Source of the DNA: Pseudopithomyces maydicus
Taxonomy: Eukaryota > Ascomycota > Dothideomycetes > Pleosporales > Didymosphaeriaceae
Reading direction: 5' to 3'
DNA length: 64,000 bases
NCBI GenBank assembly: GCA_026873275.1
Contig: JANTUC010000010.1
Span: 1,612,001-1,676,000 of the forward strand
Part shown: piece by piece, positions 11,584-25,500 of the stretch
Position numbering within the stretch: position 1 is the stretch's first letter
How the letters are laid out: each line of letters opens with the position of its first letter
Made by a program: the position numbers and the translations under genes
The notes under the pieces: model-generated
Database searches by the model: none
Told to the model about the DNA's origin: nothing
What the model saw: the letters and a program-made list of their open reading frames with translations, nothing else

Positions 11584-13107
11584 GGAGTCCATGGAAGATG
11601 AAAAGGGTTGGTGATTTGAAGTGGGCGATGAGGCTGAGAACGAATATGGAGACGTAAAGGGACGGTTAAGGTGCTAAGTCGGACAAGTGGTGACGGGGGC
11701 GTGTTTCGAGGCAGAGGAGGAAAAGAGACTGATATTGCCATCCATGGTCCGGGTAGGGAGATTGGGTATCTTGTGCAGACATGGATATGGATGTATATGA
11801 AATTGGAGACATGGGGTGCTGGTATTGGGTTTTGAAATGATGGTCTCTCTTTTCCTTTTACATGAAAGATTGTTTCTCTCCTTTTCTGTCGTGCGGGATG
11901 AGGATGAGGATGAGGACAGGGACGATAGATGTGTTGACTTGTGTGTTGAGGTTGTTACGCCCTTGTTATGGGGAATATCCGTTCCTAAATCTTGACTCTT
12001 GAGTCGGACAGGGAATACGGTCTCATGGTAACATAGCCAAACTTTGTACATTGGCTTGGAGCAGGAGATTTCTTCTGCTCACATGGTTGTGGGCGGTCCT
12101 CATTATCGAGAGCATGATTGTTGTAGGTTTTAGACATGGAACCGCTCATGCAATATTCGGTATTTTTTTAAATGCCCATGTAGTTATGCGTTGAGTGTAT
12201 CTTGGTGGGACATATTTCCACCGAACGATGGATTTTAGATTGGTGAAAAGACGAATGAATCATGTTTTAGTAAAATTTTTCGGGGATATACAAGAGAGTT
12301 GGAGGGTAAGATGAGGAACAATCTACGTTCCATGTATACAGGCTAAGACATTAACAAGAAAATAAGGATAGGCAAGGTTTTAGGTTCCAAGATACATTTT
12401 ATCTCGTGGTGTCTTTTAGAGAACCAGTAAGATGGATATCAGGTGTTTCACATACGTCGAGTGGCGCGCGATTTTTAGTATGATTGTGGGAAATGTGACG
12501 TCGTGAGGTTGGTCGATGAGCATGATTGAGAAAGGCGTTTAAGAAAATGGTGGCTAGAAAAAGTGTTCCTTCAGTTTTTAAGTCCATGAAGTTTGTCGTT
12601 CTTTTTTTAAATCATGTTATGAATCATGGCTATGGTCTCAGTATTCCAAAAGAATATAGGCGGAGAAAGATGTCAGCATGCCCGATTAGACATGTATTTT
12701 TTTTGTACATGATTGATTGATCATGTTTTGAAATCGAGCAATTTTCAGGAACATGGAGAAACTGTGTTATATTTTAAGGCGTCATTATTGGATCGATTTG
12801 ATAAGATCATGAAACTGGATAAAAATGGCCGTGGGGTTATGGAACTTTGGGTCGCGTTACATGGATTGATTTTGAGGGTATCTGCGGGCGATGCTACTTT
12901 AGCTCCCAAGCCGACGAATAGCTGCTGTCGCTGTGATTTTTGGTCAGGCCGTTGGGTATATCAATGAAATAGCTATAACGCCGCACAGAGAATGATCGCA
13001 TCGCGATCGTTATAATCCGTTCTAAAATACGGTCGACCCATGCGCAAAATCAATGATCAGAAATCATTAAAATGATTCCTTAATCTCCCTATAGTATATT
13101 CAGATTT
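11584..13107. other. AT-rich intergenic region
   Basis: After about 12,050 the sequence becomes visibly AT-rich. Its short open frames show biased residue use (Lys, Asn, Phe, Ile) and no recognisable motifs. It has the look of DNA altered by repeat-induced point mutation, but no transposon protein can be reconstructed by eye. Confidence 0.5.
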
Positions 13108-13951
13108 TCATTCCAACACGTAATCCCAAAGGATCGCACTGTCCGCTGGTGCATCGTCCGTAACATTGATATCCCGCCCCATCGACCAGTCCTGACCACG
13201 AACTGGGGGATACCCGCCCCAGCAGTATCCAAAATAATCCACATCTGGCGCCCACCTCCACGCGACAGTCGCGCAGGGCGGCGAACTTTCGTTCTTATAC
13301 AGCGTGTTGAAAGCAGCGCACCGATCGATGCAGTCTTCTAGCGAAGACGCCTCTGTCGAAAAAGTGCCCGATGTGTTGGTCTGAACGTAATCGAAGACCC
13401 ACGAGCAGTATACTTTGAATTTCTGGCTGGGATTTCCCTCGGATCCGGCAGCGGTGTAATTCATCTTGTAGCTTGAGTCGCTGTTCGGGGGCAAGATCGG
13501 GTGAGGACGATCCCGGCCCAGGCGAAGGTTTCCTTTGGAGAACTACTGCCACTGCTTGAGGGAGTAACCCCACTTGATGAGGTACGACTGGAATCTGGTG
13601 AAGATTGCGCTGGTGTGGTGGAAGGTGTGGAGGTTATGGAGGCTTCGTTGCTCTTGTGTTGATTGTGGGTCAAAACACCAGCCAATGCACCTATCAGTGC
13701 AAATACAACCAATGACAATATGACAGACACGTAAAAAGTCCTTCTTCCTAGCCCGCATATCCGTTTTGTCTCTTTGGCATTGTGAGATTCAAAGACGGCC
13801 GCTTTTGGTGTGTGAGAGGATCGATGGACGACTTCGGGGTCGGTGCCCGGAACCACTTCGAGGCCTTCAGATGTCACCTCGATGCCTTGCGCGAAGGCTT
13901 TGGGATCATTGTGATAGTTCTACTGTACAGTGAGTAGGTTGTGTTGGACAT
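13108..13951 (-). CDS. Single-pass, Ser/Thr-stalked, Cys-rich surface protein (N-terminus and one frameshift unresolved)
   Basis: Read right to left, the frame encodes a hydrophilic N-terminus (GLEVVPGTDPEVVH), then KRICGLGRRTF, one transmembrane helix (VSVILSLVVFALIGALAGVL), a Ser/Thr/Pro stalk of about 40 residues, and a Cys-rich extracellular domain with six or more cysteines (SCPPNSDSSY, FKVYCSWVF, LEDCIDRCAAFN, PPCATVAWRW, YFGYCWGGYP). This topology matches a family of fungal type-II-like surface proteins with an apple/PAN-like Cys module that I recall from Dothideomycetes. No function is proved. The stalk and Cys domain are in different frames, joined by one missing base at the 13487-13491 G run (+ strand). 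No ATG exists in frame before the membrane helix. The frame stays open to about 13922, so an upstream exon, or the ATG at 13951 with a further one-base correction, must supply the start. Its host region is AT-rich. Confidence 0.65.
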
Positions 13952-15359
13952 GCTTAATGTTATTTGCACACCATGCGTATCAGTAGATGGTCCACAGGTT
14001 ATAGATGGTGTATATCTGTGCCGAGGAAGCAAAGCCCAAAACACTGTTGAATTAAAAGTGAGATCAGTCAGGCTGTGGTTGATGACTGGAAGGTTGCGCT
14101 CAAGTAGTTTTACAGGGCTTATCGCTCCTTCGTATTCGCCTCACACTTGGTGTTTACAATCTCAGCCTTGCAGCAATGTAGTCTACAAATGCATGCATAT
14201 GGTTCGTATAACTGGGGTTCATGCTGAAATTGAGTGAGTTTCGCCCCCAAAAAAGTAAATGTTCCTCCCAAAGTTGGGGTCGGATTTGCATGCCGGCCAA
14301 TCATGGGCAGAGAATGTGCTGCAATCGTTCGAATCCCCCTCTATGTTCACCGTTAAGGTTCTAGGCTAGACTCATCCTTGCCTAGTATTCATTTGTCAAT
14401 GTGTTTTCCCCGCAATACCCACCCTAGCCGTTGAAATGATTTTACATTCAATACTTTACCAGTAGCCTTGAGATTGTGCTAAAATTATTAAGAAAGAAGA
14501 AGGAAAATGTCTTCTGGGTGCAAGATTGAGTCTTCCTGATTGTTTTATTAGTTAGCCTTAGAGCATAGCCCGCGGGAAGAACAACACTAGAGAAAAACGC
14601 CATTACAGTGCCATGGCTATCTGGTGCACAAAGCTCTAGAGGTCTATCACGCAATGACTGCACATACAGTAAGCCCTGTATTGTCAGGACTACCATTATC
14701 CTTTGTGTGGAAAAGTGTATACTTAGGTGAAGAGATGCAGAGCAGTAACTTAAGATAGTATTTCAAGCTTTTTATCCTCTCCATCGTTAACCATAGTGCT
14801 AAAATTAACCTTCTACTAGTATACTACTATTCTACTATGCTCTTCGTCTTCTGACCCATTTCATCCACTCTCATATACTTATCCATCATCAAAGATTACG
14901 TGTCGAAATGATATGGTTAATTCTTATAACAGGAGTTGAACCATTAAATACATAGGCTTGCTGATCGTATAGTCCTTCTCAACACTAACTTGATAGCCTT
15001 CTCATTATCGTTGTATATTTTGTATAATGGTGAAAAGGTGTCTAGTCAATACGACGACGACGACGACGTGAAAATTTGTTGAAAAAAAAAAAGATATCTC
15101 CCCACCAGATAGCTTAAAATCATGCGTGAAAAGACTATGATCGTTATAAAGATCTAGATAAAGCTCAAGTCGACTCCAACTAATGAACATTAACTAATAA
15201 CAAATTAGAGAAAACAGATTGATTAACAATAAGTACTAAAGTAATACACTATGTGTAAAAAGTTAAGTATAATCAATAAGGGTGGGAAGTGTATCAGAAC
15301 AACAATAGTAGATAGTTGGTCCCAGGACTACGAAAGCTGGAGAGCACATAAAGTTCAAA

Positions 15360-15457
15360 GTGCTTCCCTAATATACACCTACCTTTACACTATCCATTTA
15401 TCCACCCATCCATCTCTCACAGAACCTGACCACCATGGCTGAGGTGCTTCCCTAATA
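15360..15457. repeat. 14-bp direct repeat flanking 70 bp
   Basis: GTGCTTCCCTAATA occurs at 15360-15373 and again at 15444-15457. The enclosed 70 bp has no obvious terminal inverted repeats. It could be a local duplication or the footprint of an inserted element. Confidence 0.5.
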
Positions 15458-15730
15458 GAAATTCGTAATGTACATATAGTATAAGTATGTTGACTTGTAA
15501 TTGAATTTGTCACTCAATTCATACTTAGACTTAGGCTTATTTGCAATTTGTATCTCGTTTCATCTTTTACTACTTTTTGTTTATTTAATTCTCTAGACCT
15601 TTTCTTACTTTGACTCATTTCTTCTTCTTAGATGGGACAACTGGTATTCACATATACCTTTAGTAGATCAACAAAATCTTGCTTTATAAGTGAACTCATG
15701 AGTAGTAAGTATTTCATGAATCAAGTGTAA

Positions 15731-15877
15731 AGATCTCTTGAAGACGCTCATATATATCATTCTGGATCCACGCCACCACAGGACCCAACCAACTTTGCCC
15801 TCCTCGAGCCGGCAATAGACTTCGCCTCTGCCGATCCAGCGCTGCAAAAATACCACGGCAATCCCAAGGGGTATTGA
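15731..15877 (+). pseudogene. Possible relic of a gene 3' end
   Basis: Inside AT-rich DNA, a GC-richer island of about 120 bases stays open for 48 codons and ends in TGA at 15875-15877. Its translation is unusually protein-like (GSTPPQDPTNFALLEPAIDF, then SADPALQKYHGNPKGY). No start codon or upstream exon is visible, and the sequence on either side is degenerate. It may be the last exon of a decayed gene or chance. I do not recognise the family. Confidence 0.3.
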
Positions 15878-16500
15878 AGTTGGTAGTATAATAAGTAACC
15901 TGTTGTTCTTATGGCGCTGATTAAATATCTGTGTTGATTAGCAAATCTTCATATGCTAATTTTGCCCTACTATATGTTTCCCTATACATATAATCTTCTT
16001 CTTTGTTAGGTCTGGTGTGCCAATAGCTGGTCTCAGATTGAACTGGTAAGATCACGATGACAATTGATTGACTGACTCGATATATATCGGACATGCTGTC
16101 TACTTTCCCTTCTCTGCTCTCTATCTTGTCACCGCTCACTACTGCTATTCATACATGAATTATATTTTTATCCCCGGTACAGAATTACCTACCTACCTAC
16201 TTATAGCTACTACCATCACACCCGTCCCCAAGCCGTAAACAAAATTATACATATACATTTACACTACATCCATTTACATTGTATCAAGTCAAACTATATC
16301 GCCCCTTATTGCACCATACTACGCCACTCACATCCCTCCCCTCCACAATCCACTCCACCCCATACACACATACACACGGAGCACAAACCCTCTCTCCCTT
16401 CCCATCCCACCATCAAAAAAGGGAGTTCCTCATCTTGGCACTGATAGATTCGCGCTCGGCTAACTAGTCAGCTAGCCTCGCTACATACTTACTCGACAAT

Positions 16501-19500
16501 CGCTTGCGATGCAGAGCTTCAAGCGAGTTTGGGTTCGGGCCCGAGACTTGATGACAGGCAGATTTCAAGACGGACCCGAAACGGTAGGCGTTGGGACGGG
16601 CCCGAGACGAGGCGGGGAGATGGATGTTAGGACGGGTCCGAGACGGTACGGTAGATACATAGATAGATCGAGGTCTGTGTGTTTGGGTAGAATAGGGCGG
16701 ATCCGCTCGCTGCTCGCTGCTCGCTACGAGACAGGCCATGTTATGCCATGCCATGCCACCATGCGTGCTATGCGTTACATACCTATCTACCCGCTTCCGC
16801 TTCCGCTTCCGCAAACAACAAAAACGAGGTGGCTTCATTACACACTCTACATGGAGCGCATTTCACTGCATTACAGAATCTCAGCTTCCTCTCTTCTGCG
16901 TCCCGTTTATCCACCGCCCATCTTCAAACCCATTGACATCCTAAAAGGGAAACTGCATTTCTTGGACCGCTAAGAGCACGGATGTCCCTATGGGTATAAG
17001 ATAACGGGGCGGCGGGGCCTAAGGCCAGGGCTGAGGCTGAAGCATGGGGATGGTACAAAGCTAGATTTCGATGGGGCTGGAGATGGGGTTGGGGCTGGGG
17101 TGGATTGCGGTCTGAGGCGAAGGGAGGAGAGGGTTCGAGGTAAGTCGATAGCGTAGTGTGATTGGGTGTGTACAAAATTTGTGATGGGGATACAGTAAGG
17201 AGATGCTATGTTTAATTTAAGGTAATAGTTTAGGTAATTTTGGATATGTGTATGTAATGTGCATGCGCGTATACACATGTCATGTATCTACTAGGTATCC
17301 AGAGTAGAGTATCCAAGGCGTAAGGCCTCGACACCCATCTCGCGGCCTAAGGCAATCCAGCTGTGCTGCGCACCGCACCGCACCGCCGCAGCACAGCGGC
17401 TCAGCTTCTAGAAGCCGAGCATCAATTCCAGAAATGGCCCCCAGCTTACCTTACCAGCTTACCTACCATCGCCACTCCACGCCCCGCCACCGTCCGCAGC
17501 GGAACTCCACTCCTTTCCCTATCGCGACATGCCTCTACGCATCTATTCGCTGCATCGCACTTCCCTCTTCACGGGATAATTAACTCACCAACACACTAAC
17601 CCCTTACTTACATACACACAGCATGTATGTATGTATGTACATACGCATGTACGCATCTAACTCACCGCATCCCCTCCCACTCCACTCCCTCCCATCCGAG
17701 CTTAGCGGCACCCACCCCTTCACCGATCAACCCCCCGCCAGCCATATGTATATCAAACTCCCGGTCCTGGCTCCGGCTCCGGTCGGCCCAGGTCCACGTC
17801 TACACTACGTTACCTACCTCCATACCTGGACACGCACTGTGACGAGACAAGTCCCGCCCATAGCATACATAGCATACATACATGGGTGCGACATGTTTCC
17901 TTCGCGCAGGTTGCTGTTTCCGGATGGGATGGTCTGGCCTGGCCTGGCCGGCGCTGCCCTGCTTCATGTCGCATCCGGTCATTTCAAATCAAATCATGTT
18001 ATGATATAGGTGTTTTGATATGAAATCAGGGTCGGGAGTTAGTCAGTCATTCGGTAGGTATGGAGAGCGCGAAATGCATGCGTTATGGGCGGAATCCGGG
18101 TGCACATGTATGGACGTGCTCGCGGACGGAATGGAAGCAGGGCGATAAGATGAGATGAGATGAGATGGCACACGTGTAACAAGACAGTGTGTATGGTGTA
18201 TGTAGACCATGTACACATGTAACAAAACATGGTGCGCGCGTGTGTGCGTACGGGAGGAACCCACGGGCTTATCGCATCGCTCCTCTTCATCTCGACCCCA
18301 GATGCGCATCAAACGGGAACGTGGCGAGCACGTTCATCCACTCATTGCACTACGCCGGATGAGGTTGTAAGTTCTGTTCGGATGGAGCATATATTTCGCG
18401 AAGGGGAGGGGCAGGGGTATATCATATCGCAGCGTAGCGTAGCATAGTTTAGCGTAGTTTGATACAGAGACAGGATAGACGTAGTGATTAATCAACACTT
18501 CCGAATGGTGTATAGTGTACGAAGGCAAGCGTAGGCAGCAGCCGCGAAACTCGTTCGGGATACCGCTGCGTGGACCCCAAGGAAAGGGAAGGGAATGCGA
18601 GTCAGGGGCGGACCGGGGCCGCAACACAAATCAACCTAATCGAATCTACCGGGGAATTCGTCCACGCTGCGTTTCAATTATATGTATGATGTATGTATGT
18701 ATGGTATGTGCCTTGGTTCAGGTCTAGGTTCACGTTCCAGAAAAAGTCAACGCTCGCTTCGCAGCGAAGGATTCTTATAAATCCACGGACCGTGATGTGC
18801 GAAGCTTGCACGAGCCTGTACTATGTATCGATGCAGTATAATGCGAGCCCCAGCCGATCTGTGTGCGCAGGGGAGGGGGAAGGGGGTACGTGCCGCTAGC
18901 CTGCGCTCGTTCACTCGCTCGCCCGCCCGGACGGACAAGGACAAGGACAACGTTAACGGGGCGAAAGAGCCGCCTCTGCGATACAGCGGAACCGAAATTC
19001 AATACGGGCATGGGTCCATGTTGCTGTGGACCGACCCACGAGGCAGAGTCGAGGAAGGGGGTGACGACAATGGTCTTGGGGTCCGAGTCGTCCGTCCCGT
19101 CCAGGGGCGTCAACGTGGTCGGTCGATGGGCAGACAGATGGACCGGAGCCGAACTCATCTCCACGGACTTAACGTGGGGTCCATGGAGGTGACGAACGAG
19201 CGAACGATATGGCTGGCTGCCAAATTGCCCCGGCGGGCGCCTACGCAACACTGCGCAGCGCATCCCCCCTAACCGTGCCATGACGCTGCTGAAGGGCGAG
19301 TGCAAAGTGGCCACCGCACAGCACAGGCGGTGGAGGAAGGGGCACTGATTATCCGGCTCGGACACATTTCGTGATACTAAACTGGTATCTTGAGTATGTA
19401 TCGTCCAGCGGCGAGGTCCTAGGACACCCCCCCGCGGGGACAAGCCCGCACCAGCTGAACCACACACACGCACCGCAGTCGCACTAGCAGCACAACCTAC

Positions 19501-22500
19501 GGTGAGACCGGATCGAGCGGAGACGACACAACGCGAGCTTCGCGCGGAGGTAACCGTGCGCCGTAGATGCGGAGGTTGCCATGGTGGGTGGTGACGACGA
19601 GCGCAGCGCGCAGCAGCCCTCGAGACCAGACCAACCATCCTGTTCCTTTGAGACGGCTTGTTTCATCGCCGCGAGCAAAGTGACTCACTGCCAATGCCAA
19701 TGCCGCCGCCGTCCATCCCATCTTCCCGCCGCACGCGCTAGCATACCGAACACACATGCGTACATACTCTACCGTAGCGGGCGGTGCCCAGACAGAGACT
19801 CGCGCGACAGCATGCGCTCGAGTGTCGAACGAACACGATGATGTGTCGGTCGACGCCAAGTTTCAACGGTCTGCCGAACACGATGCGGCGCCCGTGTAAG
19901 AACTCTCATCTAGCCCTATGTACGCATGTAGGGCTCGCGGCAGTCCCGACGAGCGTGTATGCTGTCAGCTACACGCGACCAGAGATCAGGTAGGCCGATC
20001 CGGGGGAGCAAGCGAGTCCAGAACTCGAGCGTAAGCACCCTCCTTCGCCCATGACATCACCCGCGTGCGTGCGTGCGTGCGGCTCGGTTGTACCTGGACG
20101 ACGAAAACACCGAGTGCCTCGCACCGGATGGATAGGCAGACAGATAGTCTTTGTGGCATGTTGCAGCGCTTCTGCACGCGAGGCAGTCCATCTAATGCAT
20201 TGCGAATAACGGGATTAGAACAAAGCCTACTGTGCTGTCCTCTGAACACAATTCACCTCTTTGGGCATGCCTTGCGACGCAGCGGAGGGGGAGCTTCGTC
20301 CGTCGCGAGGCGATTGGCTCGCATGAGAGAAAATGCTCCGTGTCGATCAGAGGCATTTATTGAAGGGACCGAGTTGTTCGGTCGTAGCGCGTACCAGCTG
20401 CGTGGTCGATAGACCATCGGAGACCCGTGTCGAGGACATCTCGATAGATAGCTCCCAGCTGGATAGTTACCGGTAGATGCCATGCCTACACACGTACACC
20501 GCGCTTGTTATATCCGATAGAGAGACAAGGCAGCCTCACCTCCTGTGATCTTCGAGAGCTGAGACTCAACGGTGGTGGCCGCCGCTAGACTAATGGGCCG
20601 GAGCGATCTCGTTCACCATGGAGCCAGATTCGGTGAGCTACCCCCACTCTGGCAAGCCGTGCGGTGAACCTCTCGAGCTCGCTCTCAGGGCGACCAGAAT
20701 GTCCAGCAAATCTGGCATGCCGTCTGAACTGTGGTTCCAAGTGGGAACAAAGCACTGGCACCGAGAAAGAAATTTCTGTTCCAAGCAGCCGTGTGCCCGC
20801 CCTTTCACAGCAACGTGGTGCCAAGAATAGAACCCAGGCTCCCCCAAGGCAGTTCTGTGCGAGGAGCGAGCCACAGGTGGATTTGGCAATGTCACGGCAC
20901 CAGCCACGTCTCCACGTCTCCATCAACGTGACACTGGCTGTGTGGTTGGTTAACTCTACCCCGTCGTGCACACTACGCTGGTTTGAGGCAGTGGTAGCTA
21001 GCTAGCATTAGCACAACCATTGAATGTCGCTAGTTCAAGCTTTGCGACGGGCGACGGCGCGGGACCGTCGTCGCAGTGGGGTCGACTTGCCCCTTCGACT
21101 CACGCGCGAGCCCGTAAGGAATGCGTGAAAGATACAGCAACCCTCTAATGACGAGTGCGCACCGAACTTTGCCCCGGACCTGCCCTCGGGATTCTCCCCG
21201 ACCCCAAAGCAAAGCCGCAACACACCCAGCGGGCGGTGGTTCCCACGACCTTGGAAATGCGGCATCCTGCCACCCTTCAGGCGCGCCTTCAAGCCACGCG
21301 AGCCTAAGTCTCAGGTAAACACCCTCTGGCAAATCGAAGTGCAGAGACACATACACTCTCGTCGCGACTGGTGTCACATGGAAGCGGAGCAAGGATGCTA
21401 CCTCGCTCGCCTCGTACGTAGGTGGGAACCACGCTGGAGGCCTGAAGATGTAACACAGTTTACGACTCGAACGCATCGACCGTCGACGCAGTCGCTCGTG
21501 CCCTCTGTCCCTGGCATTGCTGACCGACCGCAATCCGCAGCGGAATACATGTAATTCGGGCCGCAAGTGTGCCCGCCCACTCGTGCGAACCGGAGCGTTG
21601 GAATCTTGTAGGTGGTAGTATGTAAGATAAAAGTCTCCGGGACGTTAGCTCAGCCGCGCTGATCATGGGGTAGAGATGCGGAACCCCCGCCGCTGATATG
21701 TAAACCTGTGCGGAGAATGATAGACTACCGGTGTGTGTATGCCAGCGAATCTGTTGTTTCCCCGAGATCATCGTGATGAACGACGAGCGGCGCGAGGTCG
21801 CCGCGGCAAGTTCCGGTCGTCGAACGGACATGTCCACCAACTAGGTGGCCAATGTAGTAGGAAATGCGCGCAAATCCTTCGGAATAGAAAGCTGTTCGCT
21901 GAGAGGCTCCCTGAGACTTGCCGTTTCGAGGGGCTTTCTCTGAATAGCTTTGGACCTTGAAGGGCTGCGGAACGCTCAATGGTTGGTATGGACGTGTATC
22001 GACTAATGCAATCTCCGCATATAGAGTAAGGCTCGAAACTGCCGTACATGATGTCTGTTTCGATGTTGAGTTAGGCCCCCTGATGGGGAGCTTTGGGGGT
22101 TGAATGGGGGAGCGGGGAGTTGGAGACATCCAACCACGCACGACACCCATCGAATCAGCCTTTGGATCTGGGAACGCCACTATCAGGATGGGTTGCCTTA
22201 GCTGCTGCTGGTACATGTCAACCACAATCAACCACTATCACTTACGAGAAACGAGCAGCGATGCCAGATAAAGCAATGCGATCCATGGCTGCCAAAGACG
22301 ACTGGCGTTACCTTCTAAGCAAAAGCTGTTCATCGTGGGTTTTCATGAAGTCATGAACAGGTCGGCAGTTGGGACAAACTTCAGGACGTCCCTTAGTCGG
22401 CGACATGTGCACTCCTTGTTTTGTTTTAGGATGGAAAGTCGATAAGACCGACATACTTTCAGGTCAAGCTGCAGGACGAGGATAGCTCGTCGCGGCAATT

Positions 22501-25500
22501 CTATTAATCAACCACTGCCGAACGCTAGACCATGCATACATAGGGCTGAGGACCCTGCTGGTTCATCCCTACGGACACATTCAAGGCCCAATCACTCCTT
22601 GGTGTCTACGCGGTGCAAAAGGTCGCTTGCTATTTTTGAGGACGATGGTGTCGACAACATTATTAATTCCTGCTCGCGAGAAAAACACAATTGGAGAATA
22701 ACTCAAGGGCAAATGCATCTAAAGCCACGGCACAAAGGTAGGCGCTTCGAGACGTGCACCGTTTGGCGCGCCACTGCCGAAGGATTCGGGAAGACCCCGC
22801 ATCGGTCAAGCCAGAGGAAAGATAGTCACGATAAAAAGAGGACCTCTAGCTTGGCGAACCATTGGAGAGGGACCCAGGTAGCATCAGTAAGCGGTAGGGC
22901 TTTCGATTACGAAAGTCGCCTCGCTAAATGCATCCAGGGGTCGGTGACCGTCGGTGAATCATTCATTTCGTGCAACCATTTGCTGCCCCCAGAGGGCCAT
23001 GGATACGCCTGTTGTGGAAGGTAGGTGCACGTAGAATGGGATATCGCCGACCACGTCTGTAATCTTGATTGACCGATTGTTGCGAAACATATTTTCGGGT
23101 CAACGATGTGGCTAGGGTTGGCAACCGGCGTGGGATCCTGCGTGCGAGCATGGAGGGGCAGAACCGCATGTCATTGGCTAATGTGTGCTGGGAAGCATGT
23201 CATATAGGAGAGAGAGCCACGAGGTCTGACACTACTCGTACACCTTTCCATATAGCCGGTGTACTATGAGGGGGTGGATTAGACGAGGACGCTGCAGTGC
23301 GGCAAAGGCTGGACGTAGCGCTTGCAGTTGTGCAGTATAATTATCGCGATACTGCAGGGCGTGGGTGAGTGCATATCTTGTGCGGTGATCTTCTTGCACA
23401 GGACGGAGACAGCGGCATGCTAATTCCGCAAACGGGCAGCGCTGCTTTGGGTGTCGAACAGCCTTGCGAACCCCTGTCATGGGTGGGTGGGCAGGTGGGT
23501 GGTGGGTGGTGAGTGGTGAGCATGTTTGAGCGTCTAGCCTACCTAGGCTCTGAAGCGTCCTGTACCACGCCGACAGCCGGATGGAAGTAACAAGTAAAAG
23601 CAACAGATAAAAGTAGCCTTTGTTTTAGTCAGTGAAGATGGTGTTTTTTTTTTTTTTCATCAGCATCGTCTCCTGCGGCTTCTGGAATTTACGGCGTTGC
23701 GGAAAGTAGGTAGCGGTGGTGCACGAAACTGCGGTGTGCGAGGTCTCTCTCGTTTGGGATCACCGTTCCATCATCGGTGAAACGGTAGTTGGAGGCGTGA
23801 GGTGGTACGCGGGGGACACAAGGGGTTCAGGCGTCCATGTGCTCCTGGAGTGCAAGGGTGGTGAACGCCCGGCCCAGGATAGGGCTATAGGGCTGAAGGT
23901 CAACAGGTGCTGTCGTCAGTGCCCCCGCGGTAGTCCCAGAGAGGACTGTCCACTGCTTGGCACCTAAATATAGACGCGCCTTGGTGTCCAGACGAAAGGG
24001 TGCATCCCTATCGCAAGAGCGGTTGTATAATTGGAAATCTGGCTTGGGAAGCGAGCGCTGGGGGACGAGTTGGCGATGGCTATTTGGCGTACGCAGTGTC
24101 GAACGCAGTAGCAGTTACGTCGGTGTCGAGCAGGCGTTGAGCAGGCGTTGCCCGGCGGCTATGTAGGCGTTTTTGCACACACGGGGCAGACCCATACACG
24201 CGAATACAATACCGCACTTCCGCAGCATGAGATCGGTGACGTCGTCGGCGAGGCCAGGCCGCGCTGCTGCTAGGTCGCTGTGCAGGCCTGCGGTCTCCTC
24301 GCCAAAGCAGTGTACGGCAGCGGAATCAAGTCACTGCTGCCTCTGGGTCTGTCGGTGAGGCCTCGAGCACCCTCCCGGAAGAGCCGACCACCAGTTCGCT
24401 AACCACCCCCGAAGGGGAAGGAAGTTCGCTCCAGCGCTGTCCTGTCCAATCTCTCGGGCACACCAGGAGCTGGGCCTGCGGTTAGAGCCAATGGTCCCTC
24501 TCACGCGGGCCTTTCAGCCTTGCGACCCTCACCGCATCGGCCCGCAATCAATGTATACGAGGTACCCGTCTGCATACCAGTCTGCAGTCTCCACACCCGC
24601 ATCGCAAGTAGCAAATGTATCACACCAAGTTGGCCGGCAGGGCCAGCAGGGCCAGCACACCGCGAGGCCCACACGCAACAAGACGGACACGGCGGCCGCT
24701 CCGTTGCGACTGTTGCGACTGGTCACAGCCCCATGCGCCGCCCACTGCAACCATGCACTCTTGCCCGAAGGAGTAAACGAGTCTGCCAAGCAACGAGGCA
24801 CTGGATGCCACCGTCAAGGCGAGTTGAGACACCGAACGGACGGGAGCTGAAGAGCGTAGTCCTGCTTGGTATACTGATCCTGTCGGATACACTGCCACGA
24901 AGGGATATCCATCAAACTCTGCACAACAGTTGGCAGTGGAGATGTTCTATTGCATCAAATGTGAGCCGAAAGAAATGAACCTTCTCGGTACCTTATGCAC
25001 CATTGAAGCTCGAGCACAACGAATCCTGGAACCAGGTCGCGTGCGTTCGGAGGCCTGTGAAGCATTGCATGAATTCATCTTGGAATTTCTTAGCTTCAGC
25101 TGCCATGTCTCTCATATTTGCCGGACATTGAACGTAGAACATTCCGCTGCTGATCCGTCGTGGAGGTGCTCAGGGCGGCTTCCGCAGCTGAACGTTCGCC
25201 CACGTGGCTGTGTAAGTAGGGTCGAATCCATTTCCGCTTGTGAAGCTTCAGCTATCCAGTCTGCTTGTATAGTAGCGGTGGGTCGACGTCGTGGAAATTG
25301 CCTCGTGCGTTTTGGGCAGTAGTTTACACGATCACTATCGATGGTTCAGGGCTTCATCACTTAATCATTCCGTGGTGCCGTGGGCTGCTCGGGTGGGGAA
25401 GACAATCCCGCTCTGTGGTTACGGTGCTGACCGAGGGATGGAGAAATGTCGACCCGAACACTGGGTACTCTTACGGTGGCCCGGACATAAGGTGGCATAG

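Larger units (their letters stand above)
13952..16500. other. AT-rich, gene-free block
   Basis: The segment is strongly AT-rich with frequent TA steps and stop codons in all frames. It includes an ACG trinucleotide run (15051-15068), a 14-bp direct repeat (15360-15373 and 15444-15457) and one small GC-richer coding-like remnant (15731-15877). Its look fits old repeats decayed by repeat-induced point mutation, but I cannot identify the parent elements. Confidence 0.55.

Noticed and set aside
14310..14345. GTTCGAATCCCC motif resembling a tRNA 3' half
   Set aside because: No tRNA cloverleaf can be built from the flanking bases.
18775..19638. Open frame of about 287 codons on the minus strand
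   Set aside because: No motif, Arg/Ser/Ala-rich composition, overlapping frames on the other strand, and no splice context. Likely chance.
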